Assembly: GCA_949295905.1 (NCBI GenBank)
Contig: CASFNA010000006.1
Span: 225,542 to 289,541 of the forward strand
Length of the DNA stretch: 64,000 bases
Direction of reading: 5' to 3'
Source: an uncultured Prevotellaceae bacterium
Lineage (GTDB): Bacteria; Bacteroidota; Bacteroidia; Bacteroidales; Bacteroidaceae
Shown: positions 45,335-53,404 of the stretch, one piece after another
Layout of the letters: each line of letters opens with the position of its first letter
Position numbering within the stretch: position 1 is the first letter of the stretch
The notes under the pieces: model-generated
Seen by the model: only the letters and a program-made list of their open reading frames with translations
What the model was told of the DNA's origin: nothing
Database searches by the model: none
Made by a program: the position numbers and the translations under genes

Positions 45335-46306
45335 ATGAACGAAATCAGGGTTGTCATAATATCAAATAGCGAGGAGTTGCCCCGGATGCAGTGCCGTGAT
45401 TTTTTTCACAGCGATGCTTTGTTCCGCGTTATAGAGGCAACGCCTGGGCAAAAACCTTACATGGCCATAGCTTATGATGGCGACAAGCCTGTAGCTCACA
45501 TGCTTGTGATGTTGCGTCGAAGAGGAGCTTTTTTCCCGCCATATCTTTTTACGCAAGGGCGTGTTTACGGTGAAGGTGAGTATGACCCTGACTACGACAA
45601 GGAAGAGGTTTTCGGCCTGATGTTGCGCCAGGTTGTAAAAAAGTTGCATTTGGGCTTGTGTTTGTATATTGAATTCAGCGAGCTTAGTTCCAAGATGTTC
45701 GGGTATGGTAAGTTCAGGAGCAACGGTTTCTTTCCTGTACATTGGATGGAAATACATAACTCTCTCCACAGCATGAGCCCGACGAGAAGGCTTACGTCTA
45801 AGACGGCCAAGCATATAGCTAATGCGAGGAGGCTTGGTTTTAGGACATTTGAATCAAAAACGGATGAGGAACTTTACGATTTCCTGAAAATCCTAAGGCG
45901 GCGCATCTCTTTGAAAATAAGGAGGTTTATACCTGATTTGAATTTGTTTGCCGAATTAGTAAAACAAGGGTATTGCAGCTTGTTTACAACCTGTTATAAG
46001 GGTGAAGTCGTCGGTGGTTGTATCTGCGTGTATTCTGGCGATAATTGTTATTTATGGTATCTTGCAACCAAGCGTAAGTTGTATAAGAAGCGTGTCGATG
46101 CCATAACGGTGTGGGCGGCGATGAAACATGCCTACGCCAAAGGTTGCTGGCACATGTATTTCATGGATGTAGGTTTGCCGTTCAAGAAGAACAAGTTTCG
46201 TGATTTCATTCTCGGTTTTGGTGGAAAGCCGGTCGGTACTTACCGTTGGTTCCGCTGCTCATTCAAGTGGGTAAACTATCTTCTGTCTTGGATTTATAGA
46301 GATTGA
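45335..46306 (+). CDS. FemAB/GNAT-like acyltransferase
   Basis: This 323-residue protein resembles the FemABX / BioF2-like transferases with two GNAT folds. Visible blocks are KPYMAIAYDGDKPVAHMLVM, TSKTAKHIANARRLGFRTFE, and YKGEVVGGCICVYSGDNCYLWYL near the end of the acceptor fold. FemAB-type enzymes transfer aminoacyl groups to cell-wall precursors, but many relatives act on surface glycans; the substrate here is unknown. The open frame begins at 45290; the ATG at 45335 (MNEIRVVII) is preferred because the promoter lies inside the longer frame. It ends just before a TonB receptor, from which a hairpin separates it. Confidence 0.7.
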   Translation: MNEIRVVIISNSEELPRMQCRDFFHSDALFRVIEATPGQKPYMAIAYDGDKPVAHMLVMLRRRGAFFPPYLFTQGRVYGEGEYDPDYDKEEVFGLMLRQVVKKLHLGLCLYIEFSELSSKMFGYGKFRSNGFFPVHWMEIHNSLHSMSPTRRLTSKTAKHIANARRLGFRTFESKTDEELYDFLKILRRRISLKIRRFIPDLNLFAELVKQGYCSLFTTCYKGEVVGGCICVYSGDNCYLWYLATKRKLYKKRVDAITVWAAMKHAYAKGCWHMYFMDVGLPFKKNKFRDFILGFGGKPVGTYRWFRCSFKWVNYLLSWIYRD

Positions 46307-46396
46307 CAGCTTTTATCATAATGAAGTTGAAGGCAGAACAGCCTTCCGACGTGTTGTTCCAATATCCATCTTGCCGTGTCTTGATGCAATATTTAA

Positions 46397-46437
46397 GCCT
46401 TGTTGTCGTTATATACGAGATGACAACAAGGCGTTTT
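46397..46437 (+). terminator. Terminator-like hairpin spanning the TonB receptor start
   Basis: GCCTTGTTGTC (46397-46407) pairs perfectly with GACAACAAGGC (46422-46432), and GTTTTTCT follows. It looks like an intrinsic terminator of the FemAB-like gene, yet the preferred ATG of the next gene (46420) touches the right arm. It may be an attenuator. Confidence 0.6.
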
Positions 46438-48795
46438 TCTATAATTTTAGTGCTGTTCTTGTGCGTTTTGACGGCAGGAGCGCAGACATTTACGCTTCAG
46501 GGGCGTGTTACCGACGAACAGATGAACCCTGTCGAGTTTGCGACTGTGGCTGTATTGCAGCAGGGCAAGATGACAATGACTAACTTGAAAGGCGAGTATT
46601 CGTTGCGGTTGACGTCGGCTGACAGTGTCGTTGTGCGCTTTTCGATGGTGGGATACAGGACAAAGACCCGCGTCCTAAGGCGTCCTAAGGGCAGGCAGAC
46701 GCTGCTTGTGCAACTGTTCTCTGACAATCAGCTTGAAGGTATAACCGTTACGGAGCAGAAGCGGCAGATGGGGCAGACGCAGCAACTTGACGCTGAAGAC
46801 ATGAAAAACGCCCCGAGCGTGACCGGCAACGCTGTGGAAGAAATGATACAGGCGCAGGCCGGAGTGTCTACCCATAGCGAGCTTTCATCGCAATACAACG
46901 TGCGTGGCGGAAGTTTTGATGAAAACAGTGTCTATATTAATAATGTTGAGATTTATCGTCCGTTCCTTGTGCGTAGCGGCCAGCAGGAAGGTTTGTCAAT
47001 CATCAATCCCGACATGGTGGAGTCTGTAGGCTTTTCTACAGGCGGATTTGAGGCTAAATATGGTGACAAGATGTCGTCTGTTCTCGACATTACTTATAAG
47101 AAACCAAAGAAGTTTGAGGCAAAGGCGTCGGCCAGTTTGCTCGGCGCGAGCGCGTATGTTGGCTTCAGTACAAAGAAGTTTTCATGGAGCAACGGCCTGC
47201 GGTACAAGACCAACAAATACCTTCTTGGTACACTTGAGACCAAGGGAGAATACCGTCCTAACTTCCTTGACTACCAGACTTACCTGACGTACGAGCCCAA
47301 CAGCAGGTGGAAAATAGAGCTGATGGGAGATGTGTCGGAAAGCCATTACAACTTTTTCCCCGAAGACCGTGAGACGCGTTTCGGCACGATGGAGAATGTT
47401 AAGTCGTTCCGCGTTTACTTTGACGGATGCGAGAAAGATCTGTTCCGCACGTATTTCGGTTCGTTGAGCATATCCCGTAAGTTCGGCAAGAGCACCAATG
47501 TAACGCTTACTGCTTCGGCATTCCATACCAACGAGCAGGAAAAATACGACATACAGGGGCAGTATTGGCTGACGCAGACCGAAACAAGCGAAAACCTTGG
47601 TGTGGGCACTTATATGGAGCACGCCCGCAATTACCTTGAAGCTACGGTAAAGAGCGTGAAACTGGCCGTTGCCCATAAGGCCGGAAAACATGACATACAA
47701 GCCGGCTTTACATATAAGGTGGAGTCAATCAAGGAGAACAGCAAGGAGTATGAAATGCGCGACTCGAGCGGCTACAGCATACCCCATACCGGGCAAGACC
47801 TTTACATGATATATTCGCTTAACGCCCGCAACCGGCTCGATGCCAACCGCATGGAGGCTTATTTGCAGGATACCTGGCGCTTTACCAGCAAGGGCGGGCA
47901 TACCTTTTTCACGTTGAATTACGGCGTAAGGTTCAGCCATTGGAATTTCAACAAGGAGAGCATAGTCAGCCCGAGGGCGTCGCTGGGCATAGTGCCGGCG
48001 TTCAATCATGACATGACTCTGCGCTTTGCCACCGGCATTTATTACCAGGCTCCGTTCTTCAAGGAACTGCGTGACACCGCAACGGTCAACGGCGTTACCC
48101 GTGCTACGCTCAACCGCAACGCCAAGAGCCAGCGTTCCATTCACTTTATCGCAGGCCTTGACTACCGCTTCAAGATGCGCAACCGCCCTTACAAGTTTAC
48201 GGCGGAGGCGTATTATAAGGCTTTGTCAAACATAGTTCCCTATACCGTTGACAACGTCAAGATTGTTTACGATGCGAGCCAGCAGTGCAGCGGCCATGCC
48301 GCCGGGCTCGACCTGAAACTCTACGGTGAGTTCGTGCCGGGTACAGACTCGTGGGTTAGCCTGTCGCTCATGGACACAAGGATGAACATCAACGGAAAGA
48401 GCATACCCATGCCTACCGACCAAAGGTATTCGCTGAACTTGTTTTTCACCGACTATTTCCCCGGAACGACGCGCTGGCGGATGTCCCTGCGCCTGGCATA
48501 CGCGGACGGTCTGCCCTTCGGAGCTCCCCACCGCAGCCTCGACACCATGCCTTTCCGCGCCCCGGCGTACAAGAGGGCAGACATAGGCATGAGCTACCGC
48601 CTGCTGGATAATGACAAGCGCAGCCGCAAGTCGGTGTTCAGGAACATTTGGTTAGGCGTTGACTGCCTCAACCTTCTCGGCATAAACAACGTCAATTCTT
48701 ATTATTGGGTGACCGACGTGACGGGGCAGCAGTATGCCGTGCCCAACTATCTTACGGGCCGACAGGTCAACGTAAGGGTGTCGTTCGAGTTCTGA
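46420..48795 (+). CDS. TonB-dependent outer-membrane receptor
   Basis: This is an outer-membrane transporter of about 791 residues. The signal peptide is clear with the start at 46420 (RRFSIILVLFLCVLTAGAQ). The longer frame from 46303 has an unlikely N-terminus. A carboxypeptidase regulatory-like domain follows (LQGRVTDEQMNPVEFATVAV), then a TonB plug (NAVEEMIQAQAGVSTHSELS, SSQYNVRGGSFDENSVYINN) and a C-terminal barrel that ends in VRVSFEF with a terminal Phe. No SusD-like lipoprotein follows, so it is probably a siderophore, vitamin or peptide receptor, not a glycan one. The start codon lies in a terminator-like hairpin. Confidence 0.88.
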   Translation: MTTRRFSIILVLFLCVLTAGAQTFTLQGRVTDEQMNPVEFATVAVLQQGKMTMTNLKGEYSLRLTSADSVVVRFSMVGYRTKTRVLRRPKGRQTLLVQLFSDNQLEGITVTEQKRQMGQTQQLDAEDMKNAPSVTGNAVEEMIQAQAGVSTHSELSSQYNVRGGSFDENSVYINNVEIYRPFLVRSGQQEGLSIINPDMVESVGFSTGGFEAKYGDKMSSVLDITYKKPKKFEAKASASLLGASAYVGFSTKKFSWSNGLRYKTNKYLLGTLETKGEYRPNFLDYQTYLTYEPNSRWKIELMGDVSESHYNFFPEDRETRFGTMENVKSFRVYFDGCEKDLFRTYFGSLSISRKFGKSTNVTLTASAFHTNEQEKYDIQGQYWLTQTETSENLGVGTYMEHARNYLEATVKSVKLAVAHKAGKHDIQAGFTYKVESIKENSKEYEMRDSSGYSIPHTGQDLYMIYSLNARNRLDANRMEAYLQDTWRFTSKGGHTFFTLNYGVRFSHWNFNKESIVSPRASLGIVPAFNHDMTLRFATGIYYQAPFFKELRDTATVNGVTRATLNRNAKSQRSIHFIAGLDYRFKMRNRPYKFTAEAYYKALSNIVPYTVDNVKIVYDASQQCSGHAAGLDLKLYGEFVPGTDSWVSLSLMDTRMNINGKSIPMPTDQRYSLNLFFTDYFPGTTRWRMSLRLAYADGLPFGAPHRSLDTMPFRAPAYKRADIGMSYRLLDNDKRSRKSVFRNIWLGVDCLNLLGINNVNSYYWVTDVTGQQYAVPNYLTGRQVNVRVSFEF

Positions 48796-48991
48796 CGTAA
48801 CGCAAAGGCTGTCAGGCCGTTGCGGCGCATACGGCAAACCGTTTGGCGAAAGGCCGTCTTTCAGGGTGTGAAAGACGGCCTTTCGTGTTGCCAAAGACCG
48901 TCTTTGGCAAGGCGTTTTGCGGTCTTTTGCAGACAGCCCGTTTATGTGCGTGGCGGCGGTTTATGTTATTATACATTTTCATTGGAAAATA
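48796..48991. other. Spacer after the TonB receptor
   Basis: This gap carries the GGCCGTCTTT repeat cluster (48847-48930) and then A/T-rich DNA leading into the promoter of the ribE leader. Short open frames here are not credible genes. Confidence 0.55.
48847..48930. repeat. Palindromic GGCCGTCTTT repeat cluster
   Basis: Units GCGAAAGGCCGTCTTTC, GTGAAAGACGGCCTTTC, GCCAAAGACCGTCTTTGGC and a weaker GTTTTGCGGTCTTTTGC follow each other in alternating orientation. The first pair forms a long hairpin; the third is itself a palindrome. They come just after the TonB receptor stop. Confidence 0.85.
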
Positions 48992-49023
48992 TTTGCAAGG
49001 TTGGAAACAAATGCTTACCTTTG
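48992..49023 (+). promoter_or_regulatory. Promoter of the ribE leader RNA
   Basis: TTTG (48992-48995), 20 bases, TACCTTTG (49016-49023): a strong match to the housekeeping promoter. Transcription would start near 49029, about 260 bases upstream of ribE. Confidence 0.8.
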
Positions 49024-49029
49024 CAACAG

Positions 49030-49236
49030 ATGATGAAGACATACAGACCGTATTGGTTCGATCGGGATACTCATCAATAATAAAACGAAAACCGGGATGA
49101 CTTCTCTTGCTGATGGCGGGCCACGATGCCGCGAGGCATAGCTGTAAAGCCGGTGGATTACAAAGGCGGAGAGCTCTCAAATCTTATATAGCTCGGAGTT
49201 TTCATCACATCACCGGTACGGTCTTTTCTACAATAC
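49030..49236 (+). ncRNA. Unidentified structured leader or small RNA upstream of ribE
   Basis: The stretch between a strong promoter and an intrinsic terminator is non-coding and can fold. GACCGTA (49046-49052) pairs with TACGGTC (49217-49223) and would close the whole domain. CCGGTG (49150-49155) pairs with CACCGG (49211-49216) directly inside it. A hairpin ATGCC-GCGA-GGCAT and a GAGCT/AGCTC hairpin lie within. It precedes riboflavin synthase, where an FMN riboswitch would be expected, but I cannot find the conserved RFN blocks. It may be an unrecognised riboswitch, an attenuator or an independent small RNA. Confidence 0.5.
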
Positions 49237-49238
49237 TC

Positions 49239-49265
49239 GGGCAGGAGAATATCCTGCCCATTTGT
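49239..49265 (+). terminator. Intrinsic terminator between leader RNA and ribE
   Basis: GGGCAGGA pairs perfectly with TCCTGCCC around the loop GAATA, followed by ATTTGTTT. It ends about 30 bases before the ribE ATG, so it could control read-through into ribE. Confidence 0.75.
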
Positions 49266-49290
49266 TTAATATAAGACATATAATATTCAA

Positions 49291-49893
49291 ATGTTTTCCG
49301 GAATAGTAGAAGAGACGGCCGTTGTTGAGGCTGTCGAGAAGTATGGAGGCAACGTTGACCTTACGCTGAGATGTACGTTTGCCGGAGAGTTGAAGATAGA
49401 CCAGAGCGTATCGCACAACGGTGTCTGCCTGACGGTGGTGCGCCTAGGCGACGGGTGCTATACCGTTACGGCGATGAAGGAGACGCTCGACCGCTCAAAC
49501 CTCGGACTGTTGAACGTGGGCGACAAGGTCAACGTAGAGCGTTCGATGGAGATGAACGGGCGGCTTGACGGCCACATTGTGCAGGGACATGTCGATATGA
49601 CCGCCGAATGTGTAGACATGCGCGACGCTGACGGCAGCACGTATTTCACGTTCAAGTATGCGTTTGACAAGGAAATGGCGCGCCGCGGATATTTTACCGT
49701 AGACAAGGGCAGCGTGACGGTGAACGGCGTTTCGCTTACCGTGTGCGAGCCTACGGACGATACGTTCACCGTGGCCATCATCCCTTATACGTTCGAGCAT
49801 ACCAATTTCCACGACATAAAGGTCGGCTCCAAGGTCAATATAGAGTTTGACATACTTGGCAAGTATATCGCACGCTTGAGCCACTTCAACTGA
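49291..49893 (+). CDS. ribE: Riboflavin synthase alpha subunit
   Basis: The enzyme makes riboflavin by dismutation of two lumazine molecules. The 200-residue protein has two similar lumazine-binding halves, each with a hallmark motif: MFSGIVEETAVVE and VSHNGVCLTVV in the first, GHIVQGHVDMTAEC and VTVNGVSLTVCEP in the second. The usual MF-S-G-I start is intact. It stands alone, without other rib genes nearby, and has a long structured leader. A strong terminator follows at 49951. Confidence 0.96.
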   Translation: MFSGIVEETAVVEAVEKYGGNVDLTLRCTFAGELKIDQSVSHNGVCLTVVRLGDGCYTVTAMKETLDRSNLGLLNVGDKVNVERSMEMNGRLDGHIVQGHVDMTAECVDMRDADGSTYFTFKYAFDKEMARRGYFTVDKGSVTVNGVSLTVCEPTDDTFTVAIIPYTFEHTNFHDIKVGSKVNIEFDILGKYIARLSHFN

Positions 49894-49950
49894 TGTGCCG
49901 GCGCAACGGTCTGTTCTTAATAATTGTTAACGCCGCATGGCGGCATCGAC

Positions 49951-50000
49951 AAAATGGATATGTGTCTCTACTAACTGGCGACATATATCCATTTTGTTTT
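49951..50000 (+). terminator. Terminator after ribE
   Basis: A 16-bp stem with one G-T pair (AAAATGGATATGTGTC with GACATATATCCATTTT, 13-base loop) is followed by GTTTT. It ends the ribE unit 57 bases after the stop. Confidence 0.85.
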
Positions 50001-50020
50001 ATATAAAGCCTTGTTCTTCG

Positions 50021-50028
50021 TATTTTTG
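50021..50028 (+). promoter_or_regulatory. Promoter -7 element for the efflux operon
   Basis: TATTTTTG fits the consensus, 24 bases before the TolC-type start codon. TTTT (49997-50000) lies at the -33 distance, inside the ribE terminator tail. Confidence 0.6.
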
Positions 50029-50052
50029 CACGATGCAACGTAGTGCGAAGAT

Positions 50053-51399
50053 ATGGTAAAGATAAAGATTATTGTTGCCGCCGGTGCAATGCTTGCATGC
50101 GCATTACAGGCGTTTGCGGAGGACGGACACCGATGGACGTTGAAAGAGTGTATCGATTATGCCCTTGAACACAACATAACGGTGACCGAGGGGCGGCTGT
50201 CCGTGCTTTCGGCAAACGAGGATGTGAAAGAGGCCAAGGCGCAGTTGTTTCCGTCATTGTCGTTTTCCACGACACATCAGGGCGGTTATCGTCCGTTTGC
50301 CGACGGCCAGGGCGACTACATGGACAATGTAAGCTACTCCGGCGATTACGGCCTTAACGCGAGTTGGACGGTGTGGAACGGCAACGCCAACCGTAACACC
50401 TTGAAGCAACAGAAGATAGCCGGGCAGAAGCAGGAACTGGCTCTTGAAGAGAGCGTCAACAGCATACAGGAACAGATTTTGAACTTGTACGTGCAGATAT
50501 TGTATGTCGGCGAGGCCGTCAAGGTAAATGAAGAAATATTGCAGATAAGCCGTAAGAACGCGGAACGTGGCGCGGAGATGTACAAGGTAGGTTCTCTATC
50601 GAAGGCCGACTTGTCACAGCTCGACGCACAGGTGGCGACAGACGAGTACAACCTCGTCAACATGAAAGGCCAGCTTGAGGATTACAAGCAGCAGCTGAAG
50701 TATTTGTTGAGGCTTGATTATGACGCAGGTTTCGACATCGCAGAGCCGTCATCGTCAGACGAACAGGCCCTTGCCATCGTGCCGTCGGTGAAGCATGTGC
50801 TGGAAAGCGCGTTGGTTCGGCGTCCTGAAATAAGGACGGCTATGCTCGGCATTGATTACAGCAGCCTCGGCATAGACATTGCCAAGGCCGGGCGCAAGCC
50901 TACCGTCAGCATAATGGGCGGCATCGGTACAAGCACAATAACCGGCACGCATACGCAGACTGGCGTAAGTTCTACATGGGCAGACCAGATGAAGAGCAAC
51001 ATAAACGGTACAATCGGTGTTACCTTGAGCGTGCCTATCTTCGATAACCGCGCGGCCAAGACGGCGGTAAGCAAGGCGGAGATAAGTTTGCAGCAGTCTA
51101 AGGCCGAGGCCGATGACGCCAAGAACAATCTTGCCCTTACCATACAGGGCTTTTGGGTGAACGCCACAACCAGCCAGCAGCGGTTCCGCTCTGCGGTGGC
51201 GAGTGTTGCCAGTGCGCAAGACAGCTATGACCTGCTTAGCGAGCAGTTCAGGCTCGGATTGAAAAACATCGCGGAGCTGACAAATGCCAAGACGACGCTT
51301 CTCAACGCACAGCAAAGCCGCCTTGAAAGCAAGTACACGGCTATACTCTATCTGCAATTGCTTGATTTTTACAGTGGTGGGGAAATGAATATGATATAA
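50053..51399 (+). CDS. TolC family outer-membrane efflux protein
   Basis: This 448-residue protein has a signal peptide (IIVAAGAMLACALQAFAE) and the OEP layout of two coiled-coil halves. Repeated segments begin WTLKECIDYALEHNITVTEG and, in the second half, RPEIRTAMLGIDYSSLGIDI. It would form the outer-membrane duct of a tripartite exporter. The adaptor, ATPase and permease follow immediately, so the four form one pump. The two-component genes at the end of the run are probably its regulators. Confidence 0.9.
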   Translation: MVKIKIIVAAGAMLACALQAFAEDGHRWTLKECIDYALEHNITVTEGRLSVLSANEDVKEAKAQLFPSLSFSTTHQGGYRPFADGQGDYMDNVSYSGDYGLNASWTVWNGNANRNTLKQQKIAGQKQELALEESVNSIQEQILNLYVQILYVGEAVKVNEEILQISRKNAERGAEMYKVGSLSKADLSQLDAQVATDEYNLVNMKGQLEDYKQQLKYLLRLDYDAGFDIAEPSSSDEQALAIVPSVKHVLESALVRRPEIRTAMLGIDYSSLGIDIAKAGRKPTVSIMGGIGTSTITGTHTQTGVSSTWADQMKSNINGTIGVTLSVPIFDNRAAKTAVSKAEISLQQSKAEADDAKNNLALTIQGFWVNATTSQQRFRSAVASVASAQDSYDLLSEQFRLGLKNIAELTNAKTTLLNAQQSRLESKYTAILYLQLLDFYSGGEMNMI

Positions 51400-51406
51400 T
51401 AAAGTT

Positions 51407-52594
51407 ATGGAAAAGAAAAAGATAATTGTTGGTCTTGTGGTTGTGGCGGTAGCTATAGCTTGCTGTTGCCTCGCCTTTTGCGGGAAAGATAAACACGAAT
51501 TGTCGTTTGAGACGGCTGTAGTTGGAGTCAGCGACATATCCAACAGCGTAACCGCTACGGGTACGATAGAGCCGGTAACGTCGGTTGATGTCGGTACGCA
51601 GGTGTCAGGAATAGTGGCAAAACTCTATGTTGACTATAACAGCGTGGTGAAGAAAGGCCAGGTGATAGCGGAGCTTGACAAGACCAACCTTACAAGTCAG
51701 GTCAACACGGCGAGGGCCGCTTTGAACAACGCCCAGAGCCAGTTGACATATCAAAAGGCCAATTATAACCGCTACAAGGCCTTGTATGACAAGGGACTTG
51801 TCAGTGCCGACGAGTATGAGACGGCATTGCTGTCGTACCGCCAGGCGCAGGATGCCGTTACGCAGCAGCGTGAAAGCCTGCAACAGGCGCAGACAAACCT
51901 GGGGTATGCTACAATCACTTCGCCGGTAGACGGCGTGGTTCTTTCGCGCGAAGTGGAAGAGGGACAGACCGTTGCGGCCAGCTTTGAGACGCCTACGCTG
52001 TTCACCATTGCGCAGGACTTGACCGACATGAGGGTTATTGCAGACGTAGATGAGGCCGACATAGGCGAAGTCAGGGAAGGTGAACGTGTGACTTTCACCG
52101 TTGACGCATATCCCGACGATACGTTCTCGGGCACCGTTACACAGGTGCGCCAGGAAGGCAATACCGAGGACAATGTCGTAACATACGAGGTTGTGATAAG
52201 TGCGCCGAACAAGGATTTGAAACTAAAGCCCGGACTTACGGCCAATGTTACCATATACACTCTTGACAAGCGCGGCGTATTGAGCGTGCCCAACAAGGCT
52301 CTACGCTTCACTCCGATGAAGGAGCTGATAGGCGATGCGCAGGTAAAAGACTGCAAGGGCAACAACAAAGTGTGGACATATGAGGGAAATGTGTTCCAGG
52401 CTCATCCCGTGAAGATAGGCATCAGTGACGGTGTTAACACCGAATTGCTTGGCGGAGTGCCTAAAGGCATGAAGATTGTTACGGGTATGGAGGTAGAGAA
52501 CAATGACATGCCTGCACCTGGAGGTATGGGTGAACAGGAGGCAAGTCCTTTTGCTCCCAAGGGACCTGGACACGACAAGAAAGGCAAGAAATGA
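51407..52594 (+). CDS. Periplasmic adaptor protein (MacA/HlyD type)
   Basis: This 395-residue membrane-fusion protein has an N-terminal membrane anchor (residues 5-25, IIVGLVVVAVAIACCCLAFC). A barrel-sandwich part starts at GTIEPVTSVDVGTQVSGIV and is resumed at ATITSPVDGVVLSREVEEGQ. A coiled coil lies between (about 85-165, rich in Gln and Ala). It connects the MacB-type permease to the TolC-type duct. The C-terminal tail is polar and Pro/Gly-rich. It starts 7 bases after the TolC gene. Confidence 0.92.
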   Translation: MEKKKIIVGLVVVAVAIACCCLAFCGKDKHELSFETAVVGVSDISNSVTATGTIEPVTSVDVGTQVSGIVAKLYVDYNSVVKKGQVIAELDKTNLTSQVNTARAALNNAQSQLTYQKANYNRYKALYDKGLVSADEYETALLSYRQAQDAVTQQRESLQQAQTNLGYATITSPVDGVVLSREVEEGQTVAASFETPTLFTIAQDLTDMRVIADVDEADIGEVREGERVTFTVDAYPDDTFSGTVTQVRQEGNTEDNVVTYEVVISAPNKDLKLKPGLTANVTIYTLDKRGVLSVPNKALRFTPMKELIGDAQVKDCKGNNKVWTYEGNVFQAHPVKIGISDGVNTELLGGVPKGMKIVTGMEVENNDMPAPGGMGEQEASPFAPKGPGHDKKGKK

Positions 52595-52616
52595 CGGATA
52601 TAAAGTTCAGAAAGGC

Positions 52617-53369
52617 ATGGGCGAAAAGAAAGTCGTGATTGAATTGCAGGACGTGCACCGTGATTTCCGTGTCGGTGAAGAAACCGTGCACGCTTTACGG
52701 GGGGTCTCGTTCAAGATATATGAAGGCGAGTTTGTCACGATTATGGGCAAATCAGGCTCCGGCAAGTCTACTCTGCTTAACCAGTTGGGCTGTCTTGACA
52801 CTCCGAGCCGCGGCGAATATTATCTTGACGGGATATCCGTGCGCAAGATGAAGAAGCCTGAACGGGCGGTGCTGCGCAATCGTAAGATAGGTTTTGTATT
52901 TCAGAATTACAACCTGTTGCCGAAGACTACGAGCATTGAAAACGTTGAGCTGCCCTTGATGTACAATCCGGCGGTGAGCGCGAAGGAGCGTCGTGAGCGT
53001 GCGATAGCGGCACTTGAGGCAGTAGGATTGGGCGACCGCCTTTACCATAAGTCAAACCAGATGTCGGGCGGACAGATGCAGCGTGTGGCGATAGCCCGTG
53101 CTTTGGTGAACAATCCGGCCGTACTTTTGGCCGACGAGGCGACTGGCAACCTTGACACCCGTACTTCGTTTGAAATCCTTGTGTTGTTCCAGAAGCTTCA
53201 CGCGGAAGGCCGGACGATAATATTTGTTACGCACAATCCCGACATTGCCGGGTATTCAAGCCGCAACATTGTGCTTCGTGACGGCAAGATTAGAAGCGAT
53301 ATTTATAATGAAAACATCCTTTCAGCCGCGCAATCGTTGGCGGAACTTCCGCCTTCGCGCGACGATTGA
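52617..53369 (+). CDS. ABC transporter ATP-binding protein (MacB-type exporter)
   Basis: This 250-residue ATPase of the LolD/MacB class has Walker [10 protein letters not shown] (near residue 44), signature [15 protein letters not shown] and Walker [13 protein letters not shown], all intact. In E. coli MacB this domain is fused to the permease; here it is a separate protein. The open frame extends upstream into the adaptor gene; the ATG at 52617 ([13 protein letters not shown]) fits the family. It would power export of a drug, peptide or lipid. Confidence 0.93.
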   Translation: MGEKKVVIELQDVHRDFRVGEETVHALRGVSFKIYEGEFVTIMGKSGSGKSTLLNQLGCLDTPSRGEYYLDGISVRKMKKPERAVLRNRKIGFVFQNYNLLPKTTSIENVELPLMYNPAVSAKERRERAIAALEAVGLGDRLYHKSNQMSGGQMQRVAIARALVNNPAVLLADEATGNLDTRTSFEILVLFQKLHAEGRTIIFVTHNPDIAGYSSRNIVLRDGKIRSDIYNENILSAAQSLAELPPSRDD

Positions 53370-53404
53370 GATGTCAATACTTTTTTGTTCGTATCATTGG
53401 TAGT

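Noticed and set aside
32100-48930. CRISPR array suggested by repeated GGCCGTCTTT units
   Set aside because: The units are palindromic, alternate in orientation, have linkers of only a few bases and are scattered between genes; no cas genes are present.
49030-49236. FMN (RFN) or cobalamin riboswitch upstream of ribE
   Set aside because: The conserved GGGCAGGGTGAAATTCCC-like and CCGACGGT blocks of RFN and the B12-box pattern were looked for and not found; the element is left unidentified.
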